Origin: Pterobdella sp. o SKG-2022
Taxonomy: Eukaryota; Annelida; Clitellata; Hirudinida; Piscicolidae
NCBI GenBank assembly: GCA_964035795.1
Contig: OZ038320.1
Coordinates: 24,678,118-24,742,117 of the forward strand
Length of the DNA stretch: 64,000 bases
Direction: 5' to 3'
Shown here in pieces: positions 9,501 through 21,400 of this stretch. Made by a program: the position numbers and the translations under genes. The notes beneath the pieces were generated by a model. That model made no database searches, had not been told where the DNA came from, and saw only the letters and a list, made by a program, of their open reading frames with translations. Each line of letters starts with the position of its first letter. Position 1 is the stretch's first letter.

Positions 9501-12227
9501 ATTGAACGCATGATTCTCTTGGCAAAGCTCTAATTATTTTTGTGATTACCAGGAATTATAGTCATTCATTTCTAATGGTATTCGCAGGATGCTTTGGAAA
9601 GCTAGTACGTGTGTGTGTACGTATCTTATACATGGGGATTTGTGTGAGAATATTTTTAAATTTATAGGAGTTAGTAAAATGCTAGTTTGCCCTAATTTTG
9701 AGAAAAGAATTTTGTCGATATTCTCATTTTATAAGCATTCTTCAAGTAAATTGAATATAAAACATCCTAGGAAACATTGGAAACATGTAATTTCATAATG
9801 CGTCCGTATATACTTTATTGAGTTGCTATACAAACTACTATACAAATATACAGCTTGAAAACATGTAATGGAAAGATATTTTAATGCTACATTACAGTTC
9901 TAGAAGACAAATTATACTTACCATATTACTTTTCATAATACATGTTATAATGAATATATGATTCTATGATACACCTTATAATACCTATGCAGTTCTAAGA
10001 TACATCTTATAATACCTATGCAGTTCTATAATACATCTTATCGGTGCTGCCTTCAAGCGGGAGGACAAAAGGCCATTAAAAAGATTGATGGTTTTGGTGC
10101 AGCCGAGGTATAGGCATGCAATAACAAGGAGGAGGAAGATGAAGATGAAGATGAGAATGTAGATGGTAAAGATGAAAAGTTGAGTAAAATTAATAATGAA
10201 AAAAATTAGAGATAAAGAAGACGTGAAAATGACTAATGAGAAGAAACAGGTGCGAAAGAAAAGAATGAATGAAGAGAGGAATGAATGAGAGGAATGAATG
10301 AGAGGAGAGGGAGAGGAGAGAAGAGGGAGAAGATGAAAAGGAAGGAAGGATGATTTGTGTATTAGAGTTTCAGACGCTTGGCTTAAGTTGGAAATTATGG
10401 CATTCTTAAGATCAGTTACATATGAAACACTAAAACCGTTTCTGAAGAAGCTTGTGGTTTTGATTTTGTATCTGAGCATTAAAGGTTAATAATAAAGCAA
10501 AAAATTTAAAAAAAATAATGCATAAATAATATACAAACTTCAACAAAAATAAACCAAAAAAAACTTCTTATTTTTCACACTATAAATTTTTAAATAATTA
10601 TATGTTAAGTAGAAATTATACAGGGTATAAACGTGAGAAAAACTATTTAAAACATTCTAGTGCGATCAAACAATTAATTATTTCTATTTGAACTTGAAAT
10701 TATTGTATATGAAATGAATCAAAATCTTTCATTGCATTTGAAGTTATTTAAATCACTTATGCGAGTTTACACGTTGAAAATATCACTTTTTTAAGCTAAA
10801 CCTCGTCCTAGAAATCAAGTTCTTTAAACAATTCGTATTATTTTCGATAACCTTATGGCTTAAGTTTAAAAGCCCATAAATTGGCACTTGAAGGTATTCA
10901 AGGCTCGCAAATCAAGCTTATTAACGTTTAATGCTTATAAAACCTATAAAGGTTACACATATCTATGAAAATCACCATGGCATATAGAGCTTACGCATAA
11001 TTATGGAAATCACCATTAACTTATCGGCAGTTTTATAGAAACTTTCAATATTATGAGAATTCATTCATATGTATTTATTGCTCTGAAATTTCACATTGGT
11101 TTGTGCGGTGTTTGTTTGATTTGTGTTCGATAGCTTTTAATAATTACTAGGTACAAACTTGCATAACCAATATAGACAAGCAATGCTATGATAGGAAGAT
11201 TAGAGACGGTATGTAGGTTATAATGAAAATAAGGCTTATTATATAAACACTAGGGATGGATATAGAAACAGGTGAAAAGACATTAGTAGAACACATAAAA
11301 AAACTGCTTGGAACGATGGAAATTTTTAACGTTATTAGTACCAATGTTTTTTGAAAACTATAATATTTAAAAACACATAACTTTTATATAGTATATAACA
11401 TAAAACAATGCAGAATTCTTTTGGGAAATACTGATAAACTATTGAGATATATGCATATATTATATACCAAAGTTTCATGCTGAAGTTGAATTCGTCGAAA
11501 ATTATAACTCTTGGAAAAAATGAATCAACAATTTTTTTCGAATCTTTATAATTCAAGCCATAATTTTCTGGATTCCTGTGAAGATATTTGAATATAACAC
11601 CATAAATCACACGGAACCAAAAGCACAACAAATTCATGTAGAAATTGAGCATTGCGATAAACAAATTATATTACTCTGTGACATTTGACCCGTTGTTCCG
11701 AGAATCAATAAGAAAATATAACTATTATTTATAGTATAAATATTTATTTATTTATTCGTTTTATTTAAAATAAAGTGATAATTCTAAAAAAATGAAAAAA
11801 ATGAAAAGAATTTTTCAAAAATGTTCAATTCTTTCTATAATAATTCTAAAAATTCCCATGAAACTGAAGAATAAATACATTGCAATATTTAATAAAGGGA
11901 TTATGCCAAACATTATGAAGTGGGTATATATAACAAGTATAAGAAGGACAAATGATACGAAGTTGAGTGGTTATCAAATAAAGTGTTTTAATTAAATTTT
12001 TGAGATACGTAGAGAAAATAATAAAAATGTATTTAAAAAAATAAATAAATAAAAAATATACTACTCATAAAAAATAATAATAATAAAAATAATGACATTA
12101 CAGTATATGAATTGCATAAATATTATATGAATAAAAAAAACAATAAAAACGAACTCTCTATGCCTACCTTCCTCTTCCTCGACTTGATGATACACTCGGC
12201 AGCATACACCTGGTCGTCCAGCTCCAT
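5938..12227 (-). CDS. CBX: Polycomb/CBX chromobox protein (PRC1 subunit), 5 exons
   Basis: Exons on the minus strand are 12168-12227, 8140-8183, 7387-7452, 7236-7272 and 5938-6549. They join with consistent phases into 819 nt (272 aa). The start reads MELDDQVYAAECIIKSRKRK and runs into a chromodomain (about residues 7-60) with [20 protein letters not shown]. The aromatic-cage Tyr and Trp positions (VYAAE, VKWQGW, YNTWEPE) are all present. The long last exon is Ser/Thr/Lys-rich and ends with VSVTDVSCDKLVITVREC and SGFF, the Polycomb C-box that binds RING1. Proteins of this family read H3K27me3 and recruit PRC1 to repress chromatin. There is no chromoshadow domain, so it is not HP1. The length resembles CBX7 rather than CBX2 or CBX8. 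A cag just before the ATG may end a 5'-UTR intron. The family call is firm; which paralogue it is remains open. Confidence 0.9.
6712..6826. repeat. Hairpin element with about 37-bp inverted arms (MITE-like) in CBX intron 4
   Basis: The left arm starts aatagaaacaaacactatgg at 6712. The right arm (6790-6826) is its near-perfect reverse complement, ending catagtgtttgtttctatt. The spacer holds gtaagatactcttacgaaaagcttcgtg, related to the repeat near 4190. No protein is coded. It lies between CBX exons 4 and 5. Confidence 0.6.
7236..7272 (-). CDS. CBX: CBX exon 4: 37-nt microexon
   Basis: A small exon between attgacag and donor gtgagt. It adds LENKSGKRKTLN after the chromodomain helix. Without it exon 3 (phase 2) cannot join exon 5 (phase 0) in frame, which is the main reason for calling it. 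The product is a basic linker, where other CBX proteins also have a basic stretch. Confidence 0.75.
7387..7452 (-). CDS. CBX: CBX exon 3: chromodomain C-terminal part
   Basis: 66 nt between cttag and donor gttggt, phase 2 to 2. Encodes YNTWEPECNILDQRLIESFK plus two further residues, the NTWEPE..NILD.RLI signature of Polycomb-class chromodomains and their C-terminal helix. Confidence 0.9.
8140..8183 (-). CDS. CBX: CBX exon 2: chromodomain core
   Basis: 44 nt between atttacag and the consensus donor gtgagt; phase 0 to 2. Encodes [14 protein letters not shown] plus the first two bases of Lys. It carries the conserved KW.GW motif. Confidence 0.9.
9965..10042. repeat. Short tandem duplication
   Basis: About 2.5 copies of a unit of roughly 30 bp containing atacatcttataatacctat and gcagttcta. 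It lies in CBX intron 1. Confidence 0.5.
10116..10350 (+). repeat. Polypurine GA-rich tract
   Basis: Long, nearly pure A/G sequence on the + strand, with GAT/GAA repeats first and then gaatgaatgagagg and gaggagaggg units. It explains the Ser/Leu/Phe-rich minus-strand frame across the same bases. It has no gene-like feature. Confidence 0.6.
12168..12227 (-). CDS. CBX: CBX exon 1: start of the chromodomain
   Basis: Twenty codons from ATG (CAT at 12225-12227) to AAG, then donor gtaggc, phase 0. Gives MELDDQVYAAECIIKSRKRK, the first beta-strand and basic turn of the chromodomain. A roughly 4-kb intron follows. Confidence 0.88.
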
Positions 12228-13612
12228 GCTGCGGTGGAATGCATAACATCTACTATCATTGATTATTATTGTTATTGCCTTTATTTCATTATGTTTTTGT
12301 TTTTTTAAATATTTTTGTTTTTATTTTCTCATTTTGTGCTTTATATTTTTTTTCATTCTTACTTTTAATGCTTTTTATTTTACTATGCAATATATTATCC
12401 TATTTTTTTGTTTTATTTTTTCTACTTTTCTTCCAACTATTGTTATTTCTTTTGTTTTTTTGTGTTTTTCCTTATGGCATATAACCTCAAACGATTAATA
12501 TTTGAAATAAAAGTAATTTGGTTGAAGATTATAAATAGAAAAAAAAAATTCCCCAAAAACTCTGAGCACCATCTACAAGTTATTGGAAAGTATATTTTGA
12601 AGTCTTTAGATGTCATATCTTTCTTACAAAAAAGATTTTGTAGCAAATAAAAAAATTTTCCAGTATATTATAAAAAAATTTTTTTTATTATTTGAAATAT
12701 TAATAAAAAACAATAGTATTAAAATTTTGATTTAAGTAGTATTTTTATTAAAAAAAAATAGTAACCTAAATATTATAATAAATAATTAATTCATAGTTTT
12801 GTTCTAATTATATACATTCATATAATTACTAATATTTCATATTGTTTGACAAAGTATTAACAATATTCACTGATTACAGCATAGCTTTTAACCTATATTT
12901 GCTCACAGCTTTCACAACCTTTATTTTCTATCGATTAATATTGCCTTTTTGATAGTTTCATTTATCATATGATGTTTCTTTTTTTTTACTTTGTTACTGT
13001 ACTTTCTAGTGCTTATTTTCATTTGTTTAAATTCATTTTATTGCTATTTAAAACATTTCTTTTTTGTCTTTGTAAAATTTGAAAAATTTAACTTTAATGT
13101 ATATGACTTCATTCAGAGAAATGTTTTATTTGTGAAATTAGCTAAAATTCCCTACAGTTACGGTCTTACTATGAATCCTTATTGAATAATTTATATTTCG
13201 TTTTTTTGTTATTATTTATGTTTTTTAAATTATTTCAAATTTAATTAAAAAGTATATAGAAATATGATGGAAATAAGTTGAAGTAACTTCAATATTTAGT
13301 ATACAATATATAATGATTAAAGGGTAGAAAAAGAAGTTTGTGCGTTTGAATAAAAATTTTAATTAAAAATCACAAAACCAGTAAAAGTATCTATAATAAA
13401 AATAACTTTAAATACTTTTATAAAATTAGTATAGAGATGCATGTAATACGTATATATAACCACGCACACACACACATACATACGTACATACACACACATG
13501 CATACACATATCTACACGTGCACATACGCATATCTACACATACATGCACTGCGGTAAATACTAAAACACACACAGAAACATGCGCAAACATCCCAGCTAA
13601 CAAAAACACACA
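12228..13612. other. Spacer between the CBX start and the PTCD3 end
   Basis: Very AT-rich, with T-rich stretches at 12260-12480 and 12960-13080. It should hold the CBX promoter and the PTCD3 3' UTR. TTTATT at 13125-13130 (AATAAA on the minus strand) is one possible PTCD3 poly(A) signal, rather far from the stop. Confidence 0.45.
13458..13580. repeat. Imperfect (CA)n/(CATA)n microsatellite
   Basis: Degenerate cacacacatacatac sequence just beyond the proposed PTCD3 stop. It accounts for the His/Thr-rich + frame and the Cys/Val-rich - frame seen here. Confidence 0.7.
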
Positions 13613-13660
13613 TTATCTATCATCTTCATCAACAATGTTCGGCAGTGAATTCAATTTAAA
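13613..13660 (-). CDS. PTCD3: PTCD3 exon 23: C-terminus
   Basis: Proposed last exon, FKLNSLPNIVDEDDR and stop. It follows gtgtgaag, a weak acceptor. It is supported by phase 0 and by the acidic end and NL-type motif at the matching place in human PTCD3 (SNLTALTSDSD). A different C-terminal exon cannot be excluded. Confidence 0.45.
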   Translation of the reverse strand, partial: FKLNSLPNIVDEDDR

Positions 13661-16600
13661 CTTCACACTAATAAATATTTATTATTAAAAACGGTTTGCA
13701 TTCCTAGTAGGTTTTTTATATAGAAAAAAGCGTATTAAATACTCCAAAATATGAAATTAACTTTTTTATAGCTTCACTTTTATACATCGTTTTATCATTG
13801 TACAGTTATAATGTAACAGAATAGCGTTTAATGCTGTACAAATGAAGCTTTTAACCTCTGCGAGATGTTTTCTATCAACAGATGAGTCTGTAAATCCTCT
13901 TTACCCGTCAGATAAACAACCCAATATTAGCTTTAAAACCCGTTTTAAGTAATACTACTCTTTAAAAATTTTTCTAGTTATATTTAGTAAAACATCAAAC
14001 ACTTAATTCTATCTAAACATCATTCAAGCCGCTAGTTCTAGACTAGCTCCTCGAAGCCTATCATACGCCTTTGCAATACATTTTATACCCTTTTGGCGCG
14101 TGCGTTTGAATGTTTGTATCTAAAAGGCCGTTGAACTGAGTATCTTTTTTAGAAAGAATGCTGATTTTTTGGTTATATATTGAATAAATTGATTTATTTA
14201 AACTAAAACAAACATTAAGATAAAATTACGGTTTTTATAAAATGTGTTTCTATATAAAAATGTCTATAAAAATTCTACGAATGTGTGATATCATCAATAC
14301 ATTTAATCTTGAATCGATATAAAACCACTTAGAAATTTAACAATTTCATTAAAAAGGACAATATAAGGCATACAAGCCTATAAAACCATACAGCGTTCTT
14401 GGCTGTTCTTTCAAACAAATCAATAGACGCGCTAAATGCGTTTGTATTCGGCTTCTTCACGCTAATCTGGTTTGACGAGGTAATCTCCACTACGCCAACA
14501 CTTCAAATCCTTGTCCAAACATTCAATCATTTAAAATCTAGTATTTTATCCAGCAATTTGGTGTTTTAATTCAATTTTATCGTCGGTAACATTCGAGCAG
14601 TCCCATTCATACACTCGATGATGATTTAATTAAAGAATGACTTAAAGTCGATGTTAATTTATTAAGAAACTCAATCTATCAACAAATTCCTCAACTCGTT
14701 TCTGTGAAATTTAATCAAGTATAAATAATGAGTAATAAAAGAAATAATGGAATAAATGAATGAAAAATTGAAAAAACTCAAATGAAAAAAACACTTCAAC
14801 AAACTTTTCAGCTTCATTTATGATCATACCTCTGCACGCAGCATCGACCAGGGAATCTGCACAGGCCAACCCATATTCTGCCATCAACTTCAGCATAGCC
14901 TGCCAACGATCATCGTCATTTTAGTGGTGTCTTTAGGCTTGTGTATTTTAGGTGTAACAAAATTGAACGTGAACTTGAGTTTGTAGATGTGTTGAAAGGA
15001 AAATATAATTCGGAGATTCAAAGATAAATTTAATAAATTGAATGATTAGATTCAACGGTATCGCTCGAAGAAAATGAGATTATTATAGAAATAATAATTA
15101 CTGAAGTTCTTTCCAAGTTGTTTTCTTGTATATAATGTTGACACAACAACACTAACGGTTCTTCACTGAAATAAAAAATAATGATAATATAAAAGCCACT
15201 GAAGCTGACATGTTGCTAAGATGAATTCATATTACTATTGGGTGAAATAAAAATTTTGGAATATTCACTTTAAAAGACCAGATGAAGTTTTTGATGTTTC
15301 CAAAAATTTCTCGAAAACCGTCCTTCAATAAAAATATTTATTCTTGTAATTAGGTATTAATATATTGCACAGTTTTTCATAAAAATTTGCTCTAAAAAAA
15401 TTGGAATAGAAATAAAAGTTTTGATGAAGGCTATGTTTAGGTGGGTTTGAAACCATTAGATTGTACAACTTGAAAATTTTCTTAAAAACTATCTAAAACT
15501 TAATAAAAGTGAGGAAATAACATTACCATGCTTTATCGTATAATTCTGCGTTGAAGAAAACCTTCATTATGTCACTTGCCTGGCTACCAGTTAAACTTTC
15601 AAACAATAAAAAAATTGTAAGAATAATATCATATAGATTTGAAGGGACTTATTATTGAACAAAAATATACATTATAAGTATAAATGCGATAAAAAATAGA
15701 GGAAGAACTATTTTAAAATAGAAAAGACGATTGGAAAATCATTAATTAACCAACACCTACAAAAAAAAATTAAAATTTCATTTATATAGAAGCAGAGAAA
15801 CCAACTAAAACACATCGGTTACTTCACAATATATCATTGAAGGTACATCAAGACATACTTAAGCGTTTTGTTGAGTTCAGCAGATGAGGCCTCTTGAAGG
15901 TACTGTGAAAATATTGAGTCTGCTATTCGTACATATGCCTCCTCCATCTGTCATGCATGCAAGATTAATATTGAATGTTACTACATCATGCTCAGAAAGC
16001 TTGTAGCCAAATTGGAGACGATACAAGTTTGTTGAAAAACTGTATGAAACTTTTAGTGGGCTTAACTCACATTACCAAACCCTGTGACTTATTCTTACAA
16101 AAAACTTGTTACATATTCCACAATTAACCTTTAATATCGTTGTTATTACAATTAATAAACCACTAAAAACCATGAATTTCCTTTACCATTATATCGAATA
16201 ACCCCACAACAAGCACCCACATTTTCACTCACATTAGCGTCCTTGGGAGCCTTGGACATTAGGGACAATACGTGACTCACCATGTCGCTCCTTCTCAGAT
16301 ACCTGAATGTCACCATGTCTGTGTGAGTGGATATGATTCCAATGATAGTGGTGATAAAAAATGTATGATAATAACGATTGCGAATACTGTAAAACAAAAG
16401 AAATAAAGTTGATCGCTGTAAAAAATATTTTAAAAAATAAGTCAAAATAAAATTTAATCACATAATTAAAAGTTAAAAAATTACCAAAAGTTTAGTTTCG
16501 AGGCATGAGCGATTAATTAACTGAAATCGAATTGGTCAATCCCTACAACTATTTACCATTAATTATTATTAGAAACCAAAGCATAACAACCCACACACCA

Positions 16601-16725
16601 TCCCATAATTTGGGTATGTACTCGTAAGCATAATGATGTTCAATAGCTCTGAAGATGGCGCTCATAAGTTTGTAGGTGGGTGTGTAGAACTGCAAAGATG
16701 ATTGGTGGGTTTATACACTTATATC

Positions 16726-16772
<47 letters not shown>

Positions 16773-17715
16773 GGTTAAACAAAAAAAAAATGGATAGATA
16801 GATAGACATAGAGGTAGAAGGAAGAAAAAGGTAAAACATCCTAATCGAATAGGTAAATAGGTAGATAAATAAGCATAAAAAGATAAATAAATAAGTAAAA
16901 AAAAATAACCATAAATGGATAAACAAATAAGAAAATCTACACACAAACATACATTAGGGATGAGTTTATCGTACTCGTTCATAGCACTTGTCATAGTGTC
17001 GTGTTGTAACAAAGCAGTCAAGTAGGATGTGCTGCGGTGGTTCATAAGCAATTTATACTCTATACAACATAATATATATAACAAACGTATCGGGTCATAG
17101 AGAACCATTCACATTCAACATAGAATATGATGAATAGAATGTAAGGGATAAAAGGCTTTCTTTAGCTTTCATTAACATTATCAAGTTCTAAAAAACTTCA
17201 TTCTTATCATCACCATCATCATCATAGCAACGTTCGGGCCAGCATAATTTGAAAAGTAGCTAAAGCGAAATAAACCAACAAATAGGAGGAAATGTTTATA
17301 GAAGATCCAAGCATAAACTCCATTGAATTATCCACAATGATGGCATGCAGCTTCTTGGCTGCATCTAGCGACCTTATGTTTTTAAAACACTGTGGTGTTG
17401 GGGTTATTTAACAGCATTGACCTTATTATTGTTAATGTTTATTAATATTTTTATTTATATTATTCGATTTCAATCAAATTCTTTAAGTGTTCGATTTCGT
17501 TCTAGAATAATTTATCTCGTTATTGTTAATACTAATGGCACAAATAGAAGTATTTTTTTATATTTTTATCATCATAAAGAATATTTTTGTTATGCTCAAT
17601 AGAGTAAATATTAGAATTAAATATATCAAAGCTATTCTTAAACCATTATGCTTCACATGCCACTCACTTTCGTCATGGCCGAATTGAAGAATTCAACTGC
17701 AAATGAGGTTTAATA

Positions 17716-17758
<43 letters not shown>

Positions 17759-18453
17759 ATATATATATATATATAAAATAAACTTCAAAAGCTCCAAAAC
17801 AAAGCCATTAGAATCTCCCTAAATCTTAAACAAACCTACCATATTGACTATAAAAAACACAACTTTCTGGACATCAAAAGTCTAGCCATATATCAATTCA
17901 TAATTTACATGTATAAGCACAAACAAAACCTCCTCCACTCAACTCTAGCCAATATCTTCATTTTAAACTCTGATAATAATAATAGTCGTAATTTAAGATC
18001 AGTCAATAACTACAAAGAAGAGAAATATAACACAAGTTTAAAGAAAATGTCTATCTATTATGGGTCCAAAATATTGGAATAAGCTTCCTAATAATCTGAA
18101 ATCAATTGATAATATAAATACTTTTAAAAGTAAACTAAAACAATATATTTTAAATAACAAATTACTATGAACCCCATACTATATTATATCATATTACATT
18201 AAAAGAAATGCCTCTCGCGGGTTCTACGCAACCCTTTGGTTTTTTTTCTTTCTNNNNNNNNNNNNNNNNNNNNNNNNNNNNNNNNNNNNNNNNNNNNNNN
18301 NNNNNNNNNNNNNNNNNNNNNNNNNNNNNNNNNNNNNNNNNNNNNNNNNNNNNNNNNNNNNNNNNNNNNNNNNNNNNNNNNNNNNNNNNNNNNNNNNNNN
18401 NNNNNNNNNNNNNNNNNNNNNNNNNNNNNNNNNNNNNNNNNNNNNNNNNNNNN

Positions 18454-18499
<46 letters not shown>

Positions 18500-21400
18500 T
18501 GTAAGACGAATAGATAAAGTCATTAACTCTAGCTTAAATAATGTTAACTACCAAGCATATTAATGATATGATGATCATTAATAACAACAATAAAAATAAT
18601 AATAATAAAAAAAAAATAATAAAGATAATAATAATAAGATTAATAACAACAAAAATTTTCATTGTACTGCCATGTATATTCCCATCCAAGTCATGCTAGT
18701 ATGAGAACGAAAAAAAACTCAGGTTTATATAGAGACAGAGAAACCGAGACATTAAAAACAATACAAAAAAAATCAATAATAATTTCTATAAAATCATATA
18801 AGATTATACTGCTGCATAAGTTCCACTAGCTGGGGTTCACAGCAGTGTCAAAAATTTAAAAATAAATAATTATTAATAGCATCAACTTACAGTCGGTATC
18901 TTGATATAGTTGCACCTCATTGCACGACACATACTCGATGACGTTGTGTAACACTGTTCCTCTAGTTCCTGTGTTGTTATGAAGCTTACTATGATGATTA
19001 TGTGATGTGAAATGAATCTGTTAAATTAATACAATAAATTAAATTTTTGTAAATAACAATATATATTTATATATGTATGAAAGTTGACTATCAGTCTGTG
19101 TCAGTGGTTTTGATTTGGTAGCGCTATTTCTATAATTAAAAAAAAAACATAATCTATAATGTTAAACAAAAAAGTCGAATATCAGATCACTACACTTCAT
19201 GAACCCCCACCAACAATATGACTCAAATCAATACAATGCGCTGCAATACAACATAAAAAAAAGCTGATATATAGTTGATACTGAATTCCAATGAAATAAA
19301 ATAAAACAAAATGCTATATAGAACATAAATAAAACAAGTAACGAACTATAATTGGGGTAAGCAATCTCCAGGAGATGCCACCAGGTGGTAAGAGTTGGGT
19401 CTGTGCAAGGTTATTTTGAACTATTATTATTATAGTTTTTTTTCAATTATTAAATAATTAATCCCACTTTTTAAAAATCTTTAAATAAAACATTTTTTGT
19501 TTAATGAAAGAATACTAGTCTAAATGTTGACATATAGACAACTTAAAGGTTAATAGCAATGACACTCATACATATCTTGCATGAAACCATCTCAGCCACC
19601 AATATCAAAGCGTGGTTGAACTTCGTTTGCACCTGAGAGATGTCATACAAGAAGTTGAAAACATATCATCATTAATAGTCTAATGATAAATTCCACATTG
19701 CCATCATTAAAAATCTTCATTTAACCACTACCACCATCACCCTTCGTATCATCACCATCATTATTCATACAAGCATCACAACATCAACTTCTTCTTCATC
19801 ATTAACTCTTCTTTAAAGCAATAAAGCTCACCTTACCACCACCATTTACATTAAACATTCCTCCGCACAAAACATCAATACTCGAACCCCTTCTATAGGA
19901 ACATAGTTGACAGACTGCAGTCGTGAGTCAACAAGGCATGACAAAGCACTGTTGAACGTTTCCACTGTTGGTCTCACTTGGGTCTCTTGCATCAACTTGA
20001 ACACATCCTGTCACATGTATAAGGTTACACAAGCAAGTTATACACATCGACTAGTTTATGTAATACACACATAATGACAAAAAATAAAACACATATAAAA
20101 AAGATATTGGAAAAAAGCAAAAAATTATAATAGCAAAAAACACAAACACACATTGATAAAACGCCATATTTCTTCATGCGAAGGTTTGATGTAAGGAGCG
20201 ATGGAGAGGATGGCGTTGTGGGAATGGGAGTCAACTGTTGTGGGATTGAATATGTGTAACCTTGGTTGAAAAAACAGGCAATAAAAAGGATTTGATTGAT
20301 CAAGTTATATTCATATTAAACTCTATAAGTGAAATGAGCAAACTGATATTTAAAAGATCTAAGGATAAATTCAAACATACTTGTAAAATTTTTTAATATT
20401 CTTATTGAAATCGAACCGATGCTCGTTTTTGTGGATTTCAGTAAAGCATTTGATAGCGTTCACAGAGCAAAAATGATGCAAATCCTCAAAGTATATGGAA
20501 TTCCAAATGAACTTGTCAATGCCATACAAAAACTATACGAGGGAACAAGAGCTAAGGTACTCTCTCCTGATGGCGAAACTGAATATTTTAAAATTTTAGG
20601 AGGTGTTCTTTAGGAGGACACACTGGCCCCATACCTTTTCACCATTGTTATTGACTACATTATGAGGATGGCCATTGATGGTAAAGAAGAACTTGGCTTC
20701 ATTCTTAATCCAAAAAAAAGTCGTCGATATCCAGCGGAAGTAATAACTGATCTCAATTATGCTGACGATATCGCCCTCATATGTCACGAAATAGCTCCTA
20801 AACCGAGTTGAATCCGAAGCTGCAAAAAATGGGTTATACTGCAATACCAAAAAAACCAAAATGATGAGGTTTAACGAGGATAGTATCAATGACATCAAAT
20901 CTATCAGTGGTGGTTTCATCGAAGAAGTTGACAATTTCAAGTACTTAGGTGGTTGGATGAAATGTTGTCAACGCGATGTGAAAGCTAGGAAGACGCAGGC
21001 ATGGATGGCTTGTGACAAACTCAAAAAAATCTGGAAGTCATCAATGAGCAGAGAAATAAAAATCAGGTTATTTCTGGTGACGGTCGAGTCAGTGCTGCTC
21101 TATAACTCTGAAACGTTGACTCTTACTTCTTCTTTAACTAAATCACTAGATGGAGCTTAGAATGGCACTAAACATATCTTGGAAACAACATGTGACAAAT
21201 GAAGAACTGTACGGTGCTCTGCCAAAATAAGGCTGTAAGATTACAGAGCATAGACTGAGACTTGCCGGTCATTGTGTTCGGCACCGAGAAGAGATAGCCT
21301 CGAAACTTGTTCTGTGGCAACTTTTGGCAAGAAACTCAAAAAGAGGAAGAAAAGCAATAAATTATGTTGACACTCTGGCAAGAGACACCGACCTAGAAAG

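Larger units (their letters stand above)
8184..12167 (-). other. CBX intron 1
   Basis: About 4 kb without another recognisable exon. It holds a CAC/TAC-rich patch at about 8870-8965, a short tandem duplication at about 9965-10040 and a polypurine block at about 10100-10350. Some unannotated 5'-UTR or transposon sequence could hide here. Confidence 0.6.

Noticed and set aside
9985..10479. 164-codon Ser/Leu/Phe-rich minus frame, membrane-like
   Set aside because: It is the complement of a polypurine tract; hydrophobicity follows from composition.
13437..13688. His/Thr-rich open frame on + and Cys/Val-rich frame on -
   Set aside because: Both are read-through of an imperfect (CA)n microsatellite.
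14455..14530. Alternative PTCD3 last exon (KDLKCWRSGDYLVKPD)
   Set aside because: The phase does not fit the preceding exon and there is no similarity to the PTCD3 C-terminus.
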